The position numbers and the translations under genes are program-made. The notes under the pieces are model-generated. The model saw nothing but the letters and a program-made list of their open reading frames with translations. It did not search any database and was not told the DNA's origin. 31,733 nucleotides of DNA from Sterolibacterium sp964500605. Lineage in GTDB: Bacteria > Pseudomonadota > Gammaproteobacteria > Burkholderiales > Rhodocyclaceae. Shown here piece after piece: positions 1 to 7,454 of this stretch. The stretch spans positions 1-31,733 of the forward strand of contig CAZCOS010000020.1 in assembly GCA_964500605.1 (NCBI GenBank), written 5' to 3'. Numbering within the stretch: position 1 is the stretch's first letter; every line of letters begins with the position of its first letter.

Positions 1-2
1 TC

Positions 3-1037
3 CTCCCGGCGGCCGGCTGGTATGAAAAGACGGGCATCAAGTACACGATGTCCTATATTCCTTACCTGCACTATTGCGACGCCGCGGTCCCCCCGCTGGC
101 CGAAGCCAAGGGTGAGTGGGAAATTTACTGGCTGCTCACGCGCGAGATGGAAAACTACGCCAAGCAGAAAAATCAGCCCGTGCTGGATGGTTGCGGTCGC
201 GGTGCGATCGACATGAAAACCATCCACCAGCGTTACACCAATCAGGGGGTGTTGGGTCAGCATGACGAAGACAAGGTGACCGAAGAAATCCTGAGAAGTG
301 AATCGACCGAGGGCATGACGGTCGAAGGGCTGAAGCAGACCGGCATCGCCAAATACACCAGCACCGGCAAGAACGTTCAAGCCACGGCGCTGCACAATCC
401 GGACTGGAAGGGCAAGGGCGTGCTCAACACGCTGACCCGTTTCACCGAACACAAGGAACCTTGGCCCACCTACAGCGGGCGGATTTCCAGCTTCATCGAG
501 CACCCGTGGTTCATCGAATCTCGTGAACAGTTTGCAACCTACAAAGCGAGCCCCAAAGGCGGCGGCGATTATCCCTTCCAGTTCATTAGCTGCCACGCCC
601 GCTGGTCGATCCATTCAACCTGGCGCGATACGCCCATGATGCTGCGCCTGCAGCGTGGCGAACCATTGGTGTATGTCAATCCCCATGATGCCGACAAGCT
701 GGGCGTCAAGGACCACGAATACGTCGAAATTTTCAACAATTACGGCTCGGTGCGTATGCGCCTCAAGGTCACGGCCATGGTCCGTCCGGGCGTGGCCTAC
801 TACTATCACGCCTGGGAGCCTCACCAGTTCCCGAATCACGAATCCTACAAGTGGCTGATGCCCGGTCTCGTCAATCCGATGCATATGGCGGGCGGCTACG
901 GTCACATCAATCACGCACTGAACCGTTTCCAGCCGGGCAGCGCGGTGCAGGATATGCGCATTGGCATCAAGCCTTGGCGCGGACAGGAAACCGGTGCAAA
1001 ACCGGTGGTCAAAGAACAGCCCACGGCCAAGGCCTGA
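3..1037 (+). CDS. Molybdenum hydroxylase/dehydrogenase alpha subunit, C-terminal part (EbdA/S25dA-like), cut by window edge
   Basis: This is the C-terminal 344 residues of a type II DMSO-reductase-family catalytic subunit. The frame is open through the left edge, so about 650 residues are missing. It matches the complete alpha subunit at 3542-6550 without gaps and at roughly 80% identity, beginning at the shared L-P-A-A-G-W-Y-E-K stretch. The last ~130 residues carry the molybdopterin-dinucleotide-binding domain. In this family the subunit hydroxylates an unactivated C-H bond with water in the periplasm. Ethylbenzene dehydrogenase and steroid C25 dehydrogenase are the closest relatives I can name from memory. 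The stop lies 12 bases before the beta-subunit start, with a GAGGAGG ribosome site between, so it heads an alpha-beta-gamma-delta operon. The substrate cannot be read from sequence. Confidence 0.88.
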   Translation, partial: LPAAGWYEKTGIKYTMSYIPYLHYCDAAVPPLAEAKGEWEIYWLLTREMENYAKQKNQPVLDGCGRGAIDMKTIHQRYTNQGVLGQHDEDKVTEEILRSESTEGMTVEGLKQTGIAKYTSTGKNVQATALHNPDWKGKGVLNTLTRFTEHKEPWPTYSGRISSFIEHPWFIESREQFATYKASPKGGGDYPFQFISCHARWSIHSTWRDTPMMLRLQRGEPLVYVNPHDADKLGVKDHEYVEIFNNYGSVRMRLKVTAMVRPGVAYYYHAWEPHQFPNHESYKWLMPGLVNPMHMAGGYGHINHALNRFQPGSAVQDMRIGIKPWRGQETGAKPVVKEQPTAKA

Positions 1038-1049
1038 GGAGGATAGAAC

Positions 1050-2096
1050 ATGACACAAGCCGCAAAAAACACCCCGAAGCAACGTCAGGTCTCGATGGTG
1101 CTGGATCTCAACAAGTGCCTGGGCTGCCACACCTGCAGCATCGCCTGCAAAAAGATGTGGAACACCGACCAGGGCACCGACTACGCCTACTGGAACAACG
1201 TCGAAACCCTCCCGGGCAAAGGCTTTCCCGCGAACTACCCGTCCATCGGCGGGCGTACCGACAAGGGCGAAGTCAAACGTGGCCAGATTCCCAACATCGA
1301 CACCGGTTATGGCCGCGCCTGGACGTTCAACCACAAGGACGCCCTGGCTTCCGCCGGGCAGCCGGTGAAGGTCTGGATCAAGCCCAAGGAAGAAGTAAAG
1401 TGGGGCCCCAACTTCGATGAGGACGTCGGCGAAGGCCAGTACCCCAAGGACAACCACTACTTCTACCTGCCCCGCCTGTGCAACCACTGCACCCATCCGG
1501 CCTGCAAGGATGCCTGTCCGCGTGGCGCGATCGAAAAGCGCGAGCATGACGGCATCGTGCTGGTCAATCAGGATCGCTGCCACGGTTACCGTTTCTGCGT
1601 TGAAGCCTGCCCATACAAAAAAGTGTATTTCGATCACGTCCGCCAGGTTTCGGCCAAATGCATCTTCTGCGCGCCGCGCGTGGAAGAAGGTGTCCCGCCA
1701 GCCTGCGCCCGCCAATGCCCGGGGCGTCTGCGTTTCGTGGGTTACCGCGACGACCAGGACGGCCCGATCTGGAAGCTCGTCGAAAAATACAAGGTCGCCG
1801 TACCGCTGCATGCCGAATGGGGTCTGGGCCCGAATGTGTTCTACATCCCGCCGATGAGCCCGCCCAAGGTCGACGACAAAGGCCGCCCCACGGACGAACC
1901 GCGTATTCCGCTGGCTTATCTGGAATCCCTCTTCGGACCGCGTACCAAGGAAATTCTCGACACCCTGCATGCCGAGCGAGACAAGAAAAAGCGCGGTGAA
2001 AAAAGCGAGCTGATGGACCTCCTGATTGCTTACAACTGGAACGACAACTTCAAGCTCGAGCCGCAGCAGCGCGAAGTGTTTGGCGAGCACCACTGA
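1050..2096 (+). CDS. Iron-sulfur electron-transfer beta subunit (EbdB/DdhB-like)
   Basis: A 348-residue ferredoxin-type subunit that passes electrons from the molybdenum subunit towards the haem subunit. Four cysteine clusters are visible: C23-x2-C26-x2-C29-x3-C33; C144-x2-C147-x4-C152-x3-C156; C177-x2-Y180-x2-C183-x3-C187; and C204-x2-C207-x11-C219-x3-C223. In the third cluster Tyr180 replaces a cysteine, as Trp does in nitrate reductase NarH, which in the family marks a [3Fe-4S] centre; the others should be [4Fe-4S]. The length fits the ~350-residue Ebd/Ddh type, not NarH (~510). There is no signal peptide, as expected for a partner exported with the Tat-bearing alpha subunit. The start is supported by a GAGGAGG site just upstream. 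It is the only beta subunit in the window, although two alpha subunits are present. Confidence 0.93.
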   Translation: MTQAAKNTPKQRQVSMVLDLNKCLGCHTCSIACKKMWNTDQGTDYAYWNNVETLPGKGFPANYPSIGGRTDKGEVKRGQIPNIDTGYGRAWTFNHKDALASAGQPVKVWIKPKEEVKWGPNFDEDVGEGQYPKDNHYFYLPRLCNHCTHPACKDACPRGAIEKREHDGIVLVNQDRCHGYRFCVEACPYKKVYFDHVRQVSAKCIFCAPRVEEGVPPACARQCPGRLRFVGYRDDQDGPIWKLVEKYKVAVPLHAEWGLGPNVFYIPPMSPPKVDDKGRPTDEPRIPLAYLESLFGPRTKEILDTLHAERDKKKRGEKSELMDLLIAYNWNDNFKLEPQQREVFGEHH

Positions 2097-2118
2097 TTAG
2101 ACACGGGAAAACAGAGCC

Positions 2119-2664
2119 ATGAAAAAGACTGTCACCATGATTGCAGCACCGACGGCGACCCAGCCGGGCGGCTATATTTCCAAGGCCTACGAGGACCGGA
2201 CAACCCCCAGCATTCCTCAAGCCGAGCTGGAAGTCGAACAGGCCGGCGAAGGCTGGAAAGTCACACTTTCCTGGGCTTGCCCCGCGCCGGTCAAAAGCAT
2301 TGCCAAGGAAACCGACAAGTTTCTCGATGCCTGCGCCCTCCTCGTCCCGACGACGGAAGATGGCCAATGGATCACCATGGGCGAGCCGGGGAAGGCCGTC
2401 GAAGGCCTCTTGTGGAAAGCCGACCGCGAACGCCCTTGGCGCATGCATGCTGAAGGGCTGGGCACGATGACCCGCGCCGAAGCCCCGCAAGACTGGAAAG
2501 TCGCCGCCGAGCATGCCAATGGCCGCTGGCACGTCACCTTCGAAATCGCCGAATGGCCGGTGCTCTCTCAGTTCAAGCAACTGGCATTCGCCATCTGGCT
2601 GGGCGAGCGTCAGGATCGCGGTGGTCTGAAATGCGTCAGCCCCGGCTGGCTACCCGCAGTCTGA
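2119..2664 (+). CDS. Haem-b-binding gamma subunit (EbdC/DdhC-like)
   Basis: A 181-residue protein placed where the cytochrome-b gamma subunit of Ebd-type enzymes lies. Known gamma subunits bind one haem b through a methionine and a lysine. Here Met87 (in I-T-M-G-E-P) and Lys171 (in G-L-K-C-V-S-P-G-W) sit about 84 residues apart, close to the spacing I recall for EbdC (Met101/Lys191). That ligand assignment is inference. I see no convincing signal peptide at the N terminus, so export with the alpha-beta pair by Tat is possible. The ribosome site is weak, and Met7 is an alternative start. The gene begins 22 bases after the beta stop, in one operon. It is a little shorter than EbdC. Confidence 0.82.
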   Translation: MKKTVTMIAAPTATQPGGYISKAYEDRTTPSIPQAELEVEQAGEGWKVTLSWACPAPVKSIAKETDKFLDACALLVPTTEDGQWITMGEPGKAVEGLLWKADRERPWRMHAEGLGTMTRAEAPQDWKVAAEHANGRWHVTFEIAEWPVLSQFKQLAFAIWLGERQDRGGLKCVSPGWLPAV

Positions 2665-2693
2665 ATCAACCCTGACCCTGGCATCCGTCGCAC

Positions 2694-3233
2694 ATGAGCA
2701 CCGATCTGCCTGCCACCATCGATGCCGGGGATGTTCGGCCCGAGACGCTGAACTTTCTCGCCTGGAGCACGCTGTGGAGCGCGCTAACCGAAGACGATCT
2801 GCGCGAAGCCGCCTGGGAAGCCCTTGAGCTTCCCGGTCGCTTTGAAGATGTCCGCATCGCCTACTGGAGCACCTTTCACGCCGGGATCCCCCAGCCGCCG
2901 ATTCCGGCCCTGATGCACGCCCTGCTCGAACTCGATGGTGCAGCCTCGCGCGAAGACTGGATGCGGGCAGCCAATTATCTCGACCTCACCTGGTCACACG
3001 CCCTGCTGGCTCCCGACCAGCTTGGACCCGCCTGCGAGATTTTCGCCATGGCGATCGAGCGTGAAGAACCAGTCATTATTGATACCTTGCTCACGCGCTA
3101 TCTCCTCCCTTGGATCGACCGCGCACAGCATCTGCTCAATGCCACGACGGAGCCCGGCTTGGCAATCTTGCTCGCCCGTTTTCGCCAGCATCTGGATGAA
3201 GCCCGGCAGCTGGGCGCGACCTTCACGGCCTGA
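2694..3233 (+). CDS. TorD-family chaperone for molybdoenzyme assembly (EbdD/DdhD-like)
   Basis: A 179-residue, mostly helical cytoplasmic protein. It holds the TorD/DmsD/NarJ-like signature of a proline-containing L-A-P-D-Q-L-G-P segment (about residues 104-111), followed by an acidic helix and a L-P-W motif. Such proteins bind the alpha subunit or its Tat signal and hold it until cofactor insertion is finished; they are not part of the mature enzyme. It is last in the alpha-beta-gamma-delta operon, 29 bases after the gamma stop. No clear Shine-Dalgarno site precedes the ATG. As the only such chaperone in view, it may serve both alpha subunits, which is inference. Confidence 0.82.
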   Translation: MSTDLPATIDAGDVRPETLNFLAWSTLWSALTEDDLREAAWEALELPGRFEDVRIAYWSTFHAGIPQPPIPALMHALLELDGAASREDWMRAANYLDLTWSHALLAPDQLGPACEIFAMAIEREEPVIIDTLLTRYLLPWIDRAQHLLNATTEPGLAILLARFRQHLDEARQLGATFTA

Positions 3234-3254
3234 TTGTCTGATTGTTTGATCGTC
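3231..3254 (+). repeat. Three tandem 8-base repeats at the end of the chaperone gene
   Basis: TGATTGTC, TGATTGTT and TGATCGTC follow each other directly; the first contains the stop codon of the TorD-like gene. Each copy brings another TGA. No function is known to me; slippage during replication could explain it. Confidence 0.6.
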
Positions 3255-3541
3255 TGACCATTCGTCCGCTGATTAGCTGCACCTGGGTTCTTCAGAACAG
3301 ATGAAAAAGGTTTTGTCATGACGGCCCGGCACTTAAATTTAGAAGCCGCAGTTGGCACAGCGATTGCAGTCGAATCGAGCCTGCACCGTGCAGCGACCCC
3401 TGAAAAGGTGTAGGATTACGCCCATTAATTTACACGGGTGTAGATTGTTTTGGCGGCAGAGAAAGAGTCTGTCTGCTTGCTTTGATGCGCCATCCACCCG
3501 AAATCGAACATCAAACGACAACCAGAATGATGGGGGAGTGA
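3234..3541. other. 308-bp intergenic region before the orphan alpha subunit
   Basis: I see no gene here. The region holds the rest of the 8-base tandem repeats, a sigma-54-type promoter at 3353-3368, and further downstream a short palindrome, TACAC-GG-GTGTA (3431-3442). A further GTGTA lies at 3409-3413. The palindrome falls in the predicted leader, about 50 bases past the predicted transcription start. No rho-independent terminator for the upstream operon is obvious. Confidence 0.5.
3353..3368 (+). promoter_or_regulatory. Sigma-54 (RpoN) promoter upstream of the orphan alpha subunit
   Basis: TGGCAC, five bases, then TTGCA is a full match to the -24/-12 consensus, with exactly ten bases between the invariant GG (3354-3355) and GC (3366-3367). 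Transcription would start near 3380, leaving a leader of about 160 bases before the ATG at 3542. Sigma-54 promoters need an enhancer-binding activator; its binding site was not identified. Confidence 0.65.
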
Positions 3542-6500
3542 ATGAGCAGCAAGACTTCGGGTGTTTCGGCAAGACTTTCTGGCCTGGCTTCGTCCAGTCG
3601 CCGGAAATTTCTGGTCATGGCGGGCACAGCCAGTGCCGCAGCGGCGGCTTTGAATCTTTCCGGCTGCGAAAAACTGCCGCTTTTTCATTTCAAGGGTCGC
3701 GAAGGCGTGCGTCTGGGTCTCGGGCCACGAACCACCCCGAAGCTGAATAACTGGCAAGACCTCTATCGCCAACGCTGGACCTGGGACAAGATCACCAAAG
3801 GTTCGCACGGTTGGGCTAACTGCCGTTCGGCCTGTGAGTGGGATCTTTACGTCAAGGATGGCATCGTCGTACGCGAGGAACAGACGGCGACTTATGAGGC
3901 TTCCGAGCCCGGGGTACCGGATTTCAACCCACGCGGCTGTCAGAAGGGAGCTTGTTACACGGAAGTGATGTATGGCCCATCGCGCACGACCGTGCCGCTC
4001 AAGCGCGTCGGCCCGCGCGGCTCCGGCAAGTGGGAAAAGATTTCCTGGGAACAGGCGATCAAGGAAATTGCCGAAAAAACGGTGGATGCCGTCGAAAAAT
4101 GGGGAACGGACACGGTTTTTCAGGACTTGGGCCCGAATTTCGACTTCGGTCCGAGTACGGCCGGTCGCTTCAAGTTCATGTATCAGGCGGGCAGTATTTT
4201 CTCGGACATGTGGGGAGAAATCGGTGACCTGAACTTCGGTGCGACGATGGCTTTGGGGGCGGCACAAATCGGCGGCTCTTCCGATGAATGGTTCCTTTCC
4301 GATTTTCTCGTCGTCTGGATGATGAACCCTTCGGTGACGCAGATTCCAGATGCGCATTTTCTTTATGAAGCCAAATATAACGGTTCAGAGCTGGTCGTCA
4401 TCGATCCGCAGTACTCCGCCACGGCCATCCACGCCGATCAATGGCTGCCCATCCAGACCGGCACGGATGCGGCTCTGGGACTGGCTGTAGCACGTCATTT
4501 GTTCGAGGCCAATGCCATCGACCTGCCCTTTGTGCGTGAGCAGACCGATTTGCCCTTGCTGGTGCGCCTTGATACCGGGCGATTTCTCCGTGAGGAGGAC
4601 ATGCAAGCCGGTGGGCGCGAAGCACAGCTTTACATGTGGCATCCGCAGAAGAATACGGCGGTTCCCGCGCCGGGCTGCGGGGGCAATACGACCCGCAGGC
4701 TCACGCTGGATTTCGAGCCGCCCATCGATGGCCAGTGGAAGGTGAAATTAAAGGATGGGAAGGAGACCGTGGTCGCACCCGTCGGTGCTTTGCTCAAGGA
4801 GCATCTGGACCCTTGGACGTTCGAGCGCACGGCCGAGGTAACGCAGCTTCACGTCGAGCAAATCAAAAAGTTTGCGGAAGGCTGGGCAAAGTGCAAGCGT
4901 CCCATGGTGCTTTCGTCCTGGGGCTCGAATCGCTTCACCCATTCCGACCTGATGAACCGCGCCAAGATCCTCTGTCTGATGCTCAAGGGTGCGCTGGGCA
5001 AGAAGGGGACGGGTTATCAGGCCACCGGCATCATCGACATGGAAGGTTTCAACAACGCCATGCGGATGGAGCACGAAGGCGTGCGCGGTCGGCTAGGCGC
5101 GCTCCTGGGCATGATGACCCCGGGCGAGCTGTTCGATAACGTCCTGGAGATCGTGAAGAAGCGCAAGACTGAGAGCGATTTCATCCTCGAAACCGAGATG
5201 AAATATCTCAAGAAAAGCCTGTGCAGCAGCGATGTGGTGGAAACCAATTTCAAGTCGCCGGGCTATCGCGCCGCAGTGGTCAAGGAAGAAGAGGGTATGT
5301 TCCCACGCTCGCTGGAGTCCTACTATCAGGAAGCGCGAGAAAAAGACTGGTCGCAGGGATTGCCGCGCAAGGGGCCGGTGAAGGTTTATTTCAGTGGCGG
5401 TGCGAACATGATGCGCCGCAGCAACATGCCGCAATACCTGAAAGCCTTCATCTGGGATGAGATGGACTGCATCGTCGACATCAACCCCAAGTATTCCTTT
5501 ACAGGAACGACGGCGGATTACATCCTGCCCGCAGCGGGCTGGTACGAAAAGCTGGGCATTAAATACACCATGTCTTATGTGCCCTATCTGCATTACTGCG
5601 ATGTGGCCGTTAAACCGCTGGGTGAATCTAAGGGTGAATGGGAGATTTTCTGGCTGCTCACGCGCGAAATGGAGCGATACGCCAAGGAAAAGAACCTGCC
5701 GGTGCTCGATGGCTGTGGCCGGGGCCCGAACGATTTCAAGACCTTGCACCAGCGATATACCAACCACGGTGCACTGGGTCAGCATGATGACGCCAAGGTG
5801 ATGAAGGAAATTCTGCATGGTGATGCCACCGAAGGCATGAGCATCGAAGGACTGGAAAAAACCGGGATTGCCAAATTCACCTCGGCGGGCAAGCCCGTGG
5901 CGGCGGATGCCATCAATAACCCGGACTGGAAGGGCGAAGGTGTGATGACCACACTGACCCGCTTTACGGTGCACAAAGAGCCTTGGCCAACCTACAGCGG
6001 GCGGATCACCTCCTTCATCGACCATCCCTGGTTCATTGAAATGCGGGAGCAATTCACCACGCACAAAAACAGCCCGAAGGCGGGCGGCGATTACCCCTTC
6101 CAGTTCGTGAGTTGCCACGCCCGTTGGTCCATTCACTCGACCTGGCGCGATACGCCGATGATGCTGCGTTTGCAACGCGGCGAACCGCTGGTGTACATCA
6201 ACCCGAAAGATGCCGAAAAAACAGGAGTGAAGGACTTCGAATATGTCGAAATCTTCAACAATTACGGTTCGGTGCGTATGCGCGTGAAAGTCACCGCCAT
6301 GGTGAGGCCGGGTGTGGCCTACTACTACCACGCCTGGGAGCCCCATCAATTTCCGAATCACGAATCCTACAAATTCCTGATCCCCGGCATCGTCAATCCC
6401 ATCCTCATGGCGGGGGGGTACGGGCAGATCAATCACGCCATGAACCGCTATCAACCGGGCAGTGCTGTGCAGGACACACGCATCGGCATCAAACCCTGGC

Positions 6501-6550
6501 GCGGGCAGGAGGTCCGGGTCAAGCCGGTTGTGAATCACGCAAAAACCTGA
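3542..6550 (+). CDS. Complete molybdenum alpha subunit, orphan paralogue (EbdA / steroid C25 dehydrogenase-like)
   Basis: A 1002-residue catalytic subunit of the type II DMSO reductase family, predicted to hydroxylate a hydrocarbon side chain anaerobically in the periplasm. The N terminus has a Tat signal with S-R20-R21-K-F-L, then an alanine-rich stretch ending L-S-G-C42. The FS0 cluster ligands are His89, Cys94, Cys98 and Cys133; the 34-residue gap before the last cysteine equals that in NarG. Asp229, in G-E-I-G-D-L-N-F-G, aligns with the family's molybdenum-binding aspartate (Asp223 in EbdA). The C-terminal domain binds the pyranopterin cofactor. The start is set by a GGGGGAG site just upstream and by the Tat signal. 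No beta or gamma gene follows; the next gene is a PilZ protein. It shares ~80% identity with the partial alpha at 3-1037. The substrate is unknown; a steroid side chain is a guess from family resemblance. Confidence 0.92.
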   Translation: MSSKTSGVSARLSGLASSSRRKFLVMAGTASAAAAALNLSGCEKLPLFHFKGREGVRLGLGPRTTPKLNNWQDLYRQRWTWDKITKGSHGWANCRSACEWDLYVKDGIVVREEQTATYEASEPGVPDFNPRGCQKGACYTEVMYGPSRTTVPLKRVGPRGSGKWEKISWEQAIKEIAEKTVDAVEKWGTDTVFQDLGPNFDFGPSTAGRFKFMYQAGSIFSDMWGEIGDLNFGATMALGAAQIGGSSDEWFLSDFLVVWMMNPSVTQIPDAHFLYEAKYNGSELVVIDPQYSATAIHADQWLPIQTGTDAALGLAVARHLFEANAIDLPFVREQTDLPLLVRLDTGRFLREEDMQAGGREAQLYMWHPQKNTAVPAPGCGGNTTRRLTLDFEPPIDGQWKVKLKDGKETVVAPVGALLKEHLDPWTFERTAEVTQLHVEQIKKFAEGWAKCKRPMVLSSWGSNRFTHSDLMNRAKILCLMLKGALGKKGTGYQATGIIDMEGFNNAMRMEHEGVRGRLGALLGMMTPGELFDNVLEIVKKRKTESDFILETEMKYLKKSLCSSDVVETNFKSPGYRAAVVKEEEGMFPRSLESYYQEAREKDWSQGLPRKGPVKVYFSGGANMMRRSNMPQYLKAFIWDEMDCIVDINPKYSFTGTTADYILPAAGWYEKLGIKYTMSYVPYLHYCDVAVKPLGESKGEWEIFWLLTREMERYAKEKNLPVLDGCGRGPNDFKTLHQRYTNHGALGQHDDAKVMKEILHGDATEGMSIEGLEKTGIAKFTSAGKPVAADAINNPDWKGEGVMTTLTRFTVHKEPWPTYSGRITSFIDHPWFIEMREQFTTHKNSPKAGGDYPFQFVSCHARWSIHSTWRDTPMMLRLQRGEPLVYINPKDAEKTGVKDFEYVEIFNNYGSVRMRVKVTAMVRPGVAYYYHAWEPHQFPNHESYKFLIPGIVNPILMAGGYGQINHAMNRYQPGSAVQDTRIGIKPWRGQEVRVKPVVNHAKT

Positions 6551-6645
6551 CGAAATCCGGTGAATCGATCTGAAATGGCAGCGTGTAAAATGCGGGTGAA
6601 TTATCATTTTGCATCGCACAACCGCCCCCGTGGCAGAGGCTTGAC

Positions 6646-6972
6646 ATGGTCGAACAACGTAAAAGTCAGCGCAAGGTTTTCCGGACATCCGTCGTCGTTG
6701 CCATGGCAACGGGCCAAACCTTTCAGGGGCGAAGCTACGATATCGCAATCGGCGGAATGGCCGTTGTCACCTCCGTGCAGCTGGAGCGCGCCTGTTCTTC
6801 TGTCCTGGGGTTCGACCTGCCCGACGGACAAAGCGTAGAACGCCTCCACCTACAAGCCAGGTTGGTCTACAGCCAGCCCTGTGCAGAAGGCTTCAAGAAC
6901 GGCCTGCAGTTCATGGAGGTCGATTCGGATGCCGCCGCAAGCTTGTCCCGATATCTGGATGGGGCAGCTTGA
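6646..6972 (+). CDS. PilZ-domain protein (candidate c-di-GMP receptor)
   Basis: A single-domain protein of 108 residues. The PilZ ligand motif R-x3-R is present at Arg9-Arg13, followed by D32-I-A-I-G-G37 in place of the usual [D/N]-x-S-x-x-G. The serine is thus alanine, which may weaken c-di-GMP binding; some PilZ proteins do not bind it at all. Such proteins act in motility, pilus or polysaccharide control. It is transcribed in the same direction as the alpha subunit 95 bases upstream, but nothing links the two functionally. The start at 6646 keeps the R-x3-R motif near the N terminus, as usual. Confidence 0.75.
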   Translation: MVEQRKSQRKVFRTSVVVAMATGQTFQGRSYDIAIGGMAVVTSVQLERACSSVLGFDLPDGQSVERLHLQARLVYSQPCAEGFKNGLQFMEVDSDAAASLSRYLDGAA

Positions 6973-6999
6973 AGAATCAACATAATGGGTAACCGGCTT

Positions 7000-7028
7000 T
7001 TGTCGGGCAGCAGGGCGGGCGGTATGAT
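7000..7028 (+). promoter_or_regulatory. Sigma-70-type promoter for hisE-HIT-tatABC
   Basis: TTGTCG (7000-7005) and TATGAT (7023-7028) are separated by 17 bases, a near-consensus housekeeping promoter. It lies about 80 bases upstream of hisE and after the PilZ stop, so it would drive hisE independently of the upstream genes. Confidence 0.55.
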
Positions 7029-7106
7029 ACCGTCCCCGGCCTGCTAACTGACCTGATTGATATCACGCATAGCCAGACCGTCCATTTTCATTATTGCCGC
7101 CCCGAT

Positions 7107-7454
7107 ATGATCGATCTTGAAATCCTGCGCCGCGTGGAAGCGACGCTGAATGAACGCAAGCAGGCTGCACCGGGTACTTCTTATGCGGCCAGTTTGTACG
7201 CCAAAGGAACAGACAGCATCTGTAAAAAAGTGGCCGAAGAAGCCGCCGAAACCATCATGGCAGCCAAGGACGGCGATCGCCTGCATCTGGTTCGTGAAGT
7301 TACGGATCTTTGGTTTCACACCCTGGTGCTACTGACCCATTTCGGCGTCAGTGTTGATGATGTCGCCAGTGAATTCCGTCGCCGGGAAGGGATTTCCGGC
7401 ATTGAAGAAAAAAATGCCCGCTCATCGGGCAAGTCCTCTCAGGAGCAAGCATGA
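7107..7454 (+). CDS. hisE: Phosphoribosyl-ATP pyrophosphatase
   Basis: This catalyses the second step of histidine synthesis, hydrolysis of phosphoribosyl-ATP to phosphoribosyl-AMP. The 115-residue protein is of standard length. It contains the all-alpha pyrophosphatase core with the acidic metal-binding helices K-K-V-A-E-E-A-A-E and R-E-V-T-D-L-W-F-H. In many betaproteobacteria hisE ends a his operon directly after hisI. Here it follows a PilZ gene and a molybdoenzyme cluster, and no other his gene is in the window. It overlaps the HIT gene by ATGA, so the hisE-HIT-tat part of the usual order is kept. Confidence 0.95.
   Translation: MIDLEILRRVEATLNERKQAAPGTSYAASLYAKGTDSICKKVAEEAAETIMAAKDGDRLHLVREVTDLWFHTLVLLTHFGVSVDDVASEFRRREGISGIEEKNARSSGKSSQEQA

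Noticed and set aside
615..2093. Long minus-strand open frame of 492 codons opposite the alpha and beta subunit genes
   Set aside because: It is the shadow of two strongly supported plus-strand genes in GC-rich DNA, with no recognisable domain and no ribosome site.
1050..2096. Beta subunit as nitrate reductase NarH
   Set aside because: The cysteine pattern is shared, but the length is ~350 rather than ~510, and the adjacent gamma and alpha subunits fit the Ebd/Ddh group; no NarI or NarJ is present.
6581..6600. TAAAAT as a -10 box for the PilZ gene
   Set aside because: No acceptable -35 box at 16-18 bases, and A/T-rich hexamers occur by chance.
5093..6748. Minus-strand open frame of 551 codons inside the second alpha subunit
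   Set aside because: It mirrors the similar antisense frame under the first alpha subunit, which is expected from codon bias, and shows no family motif.
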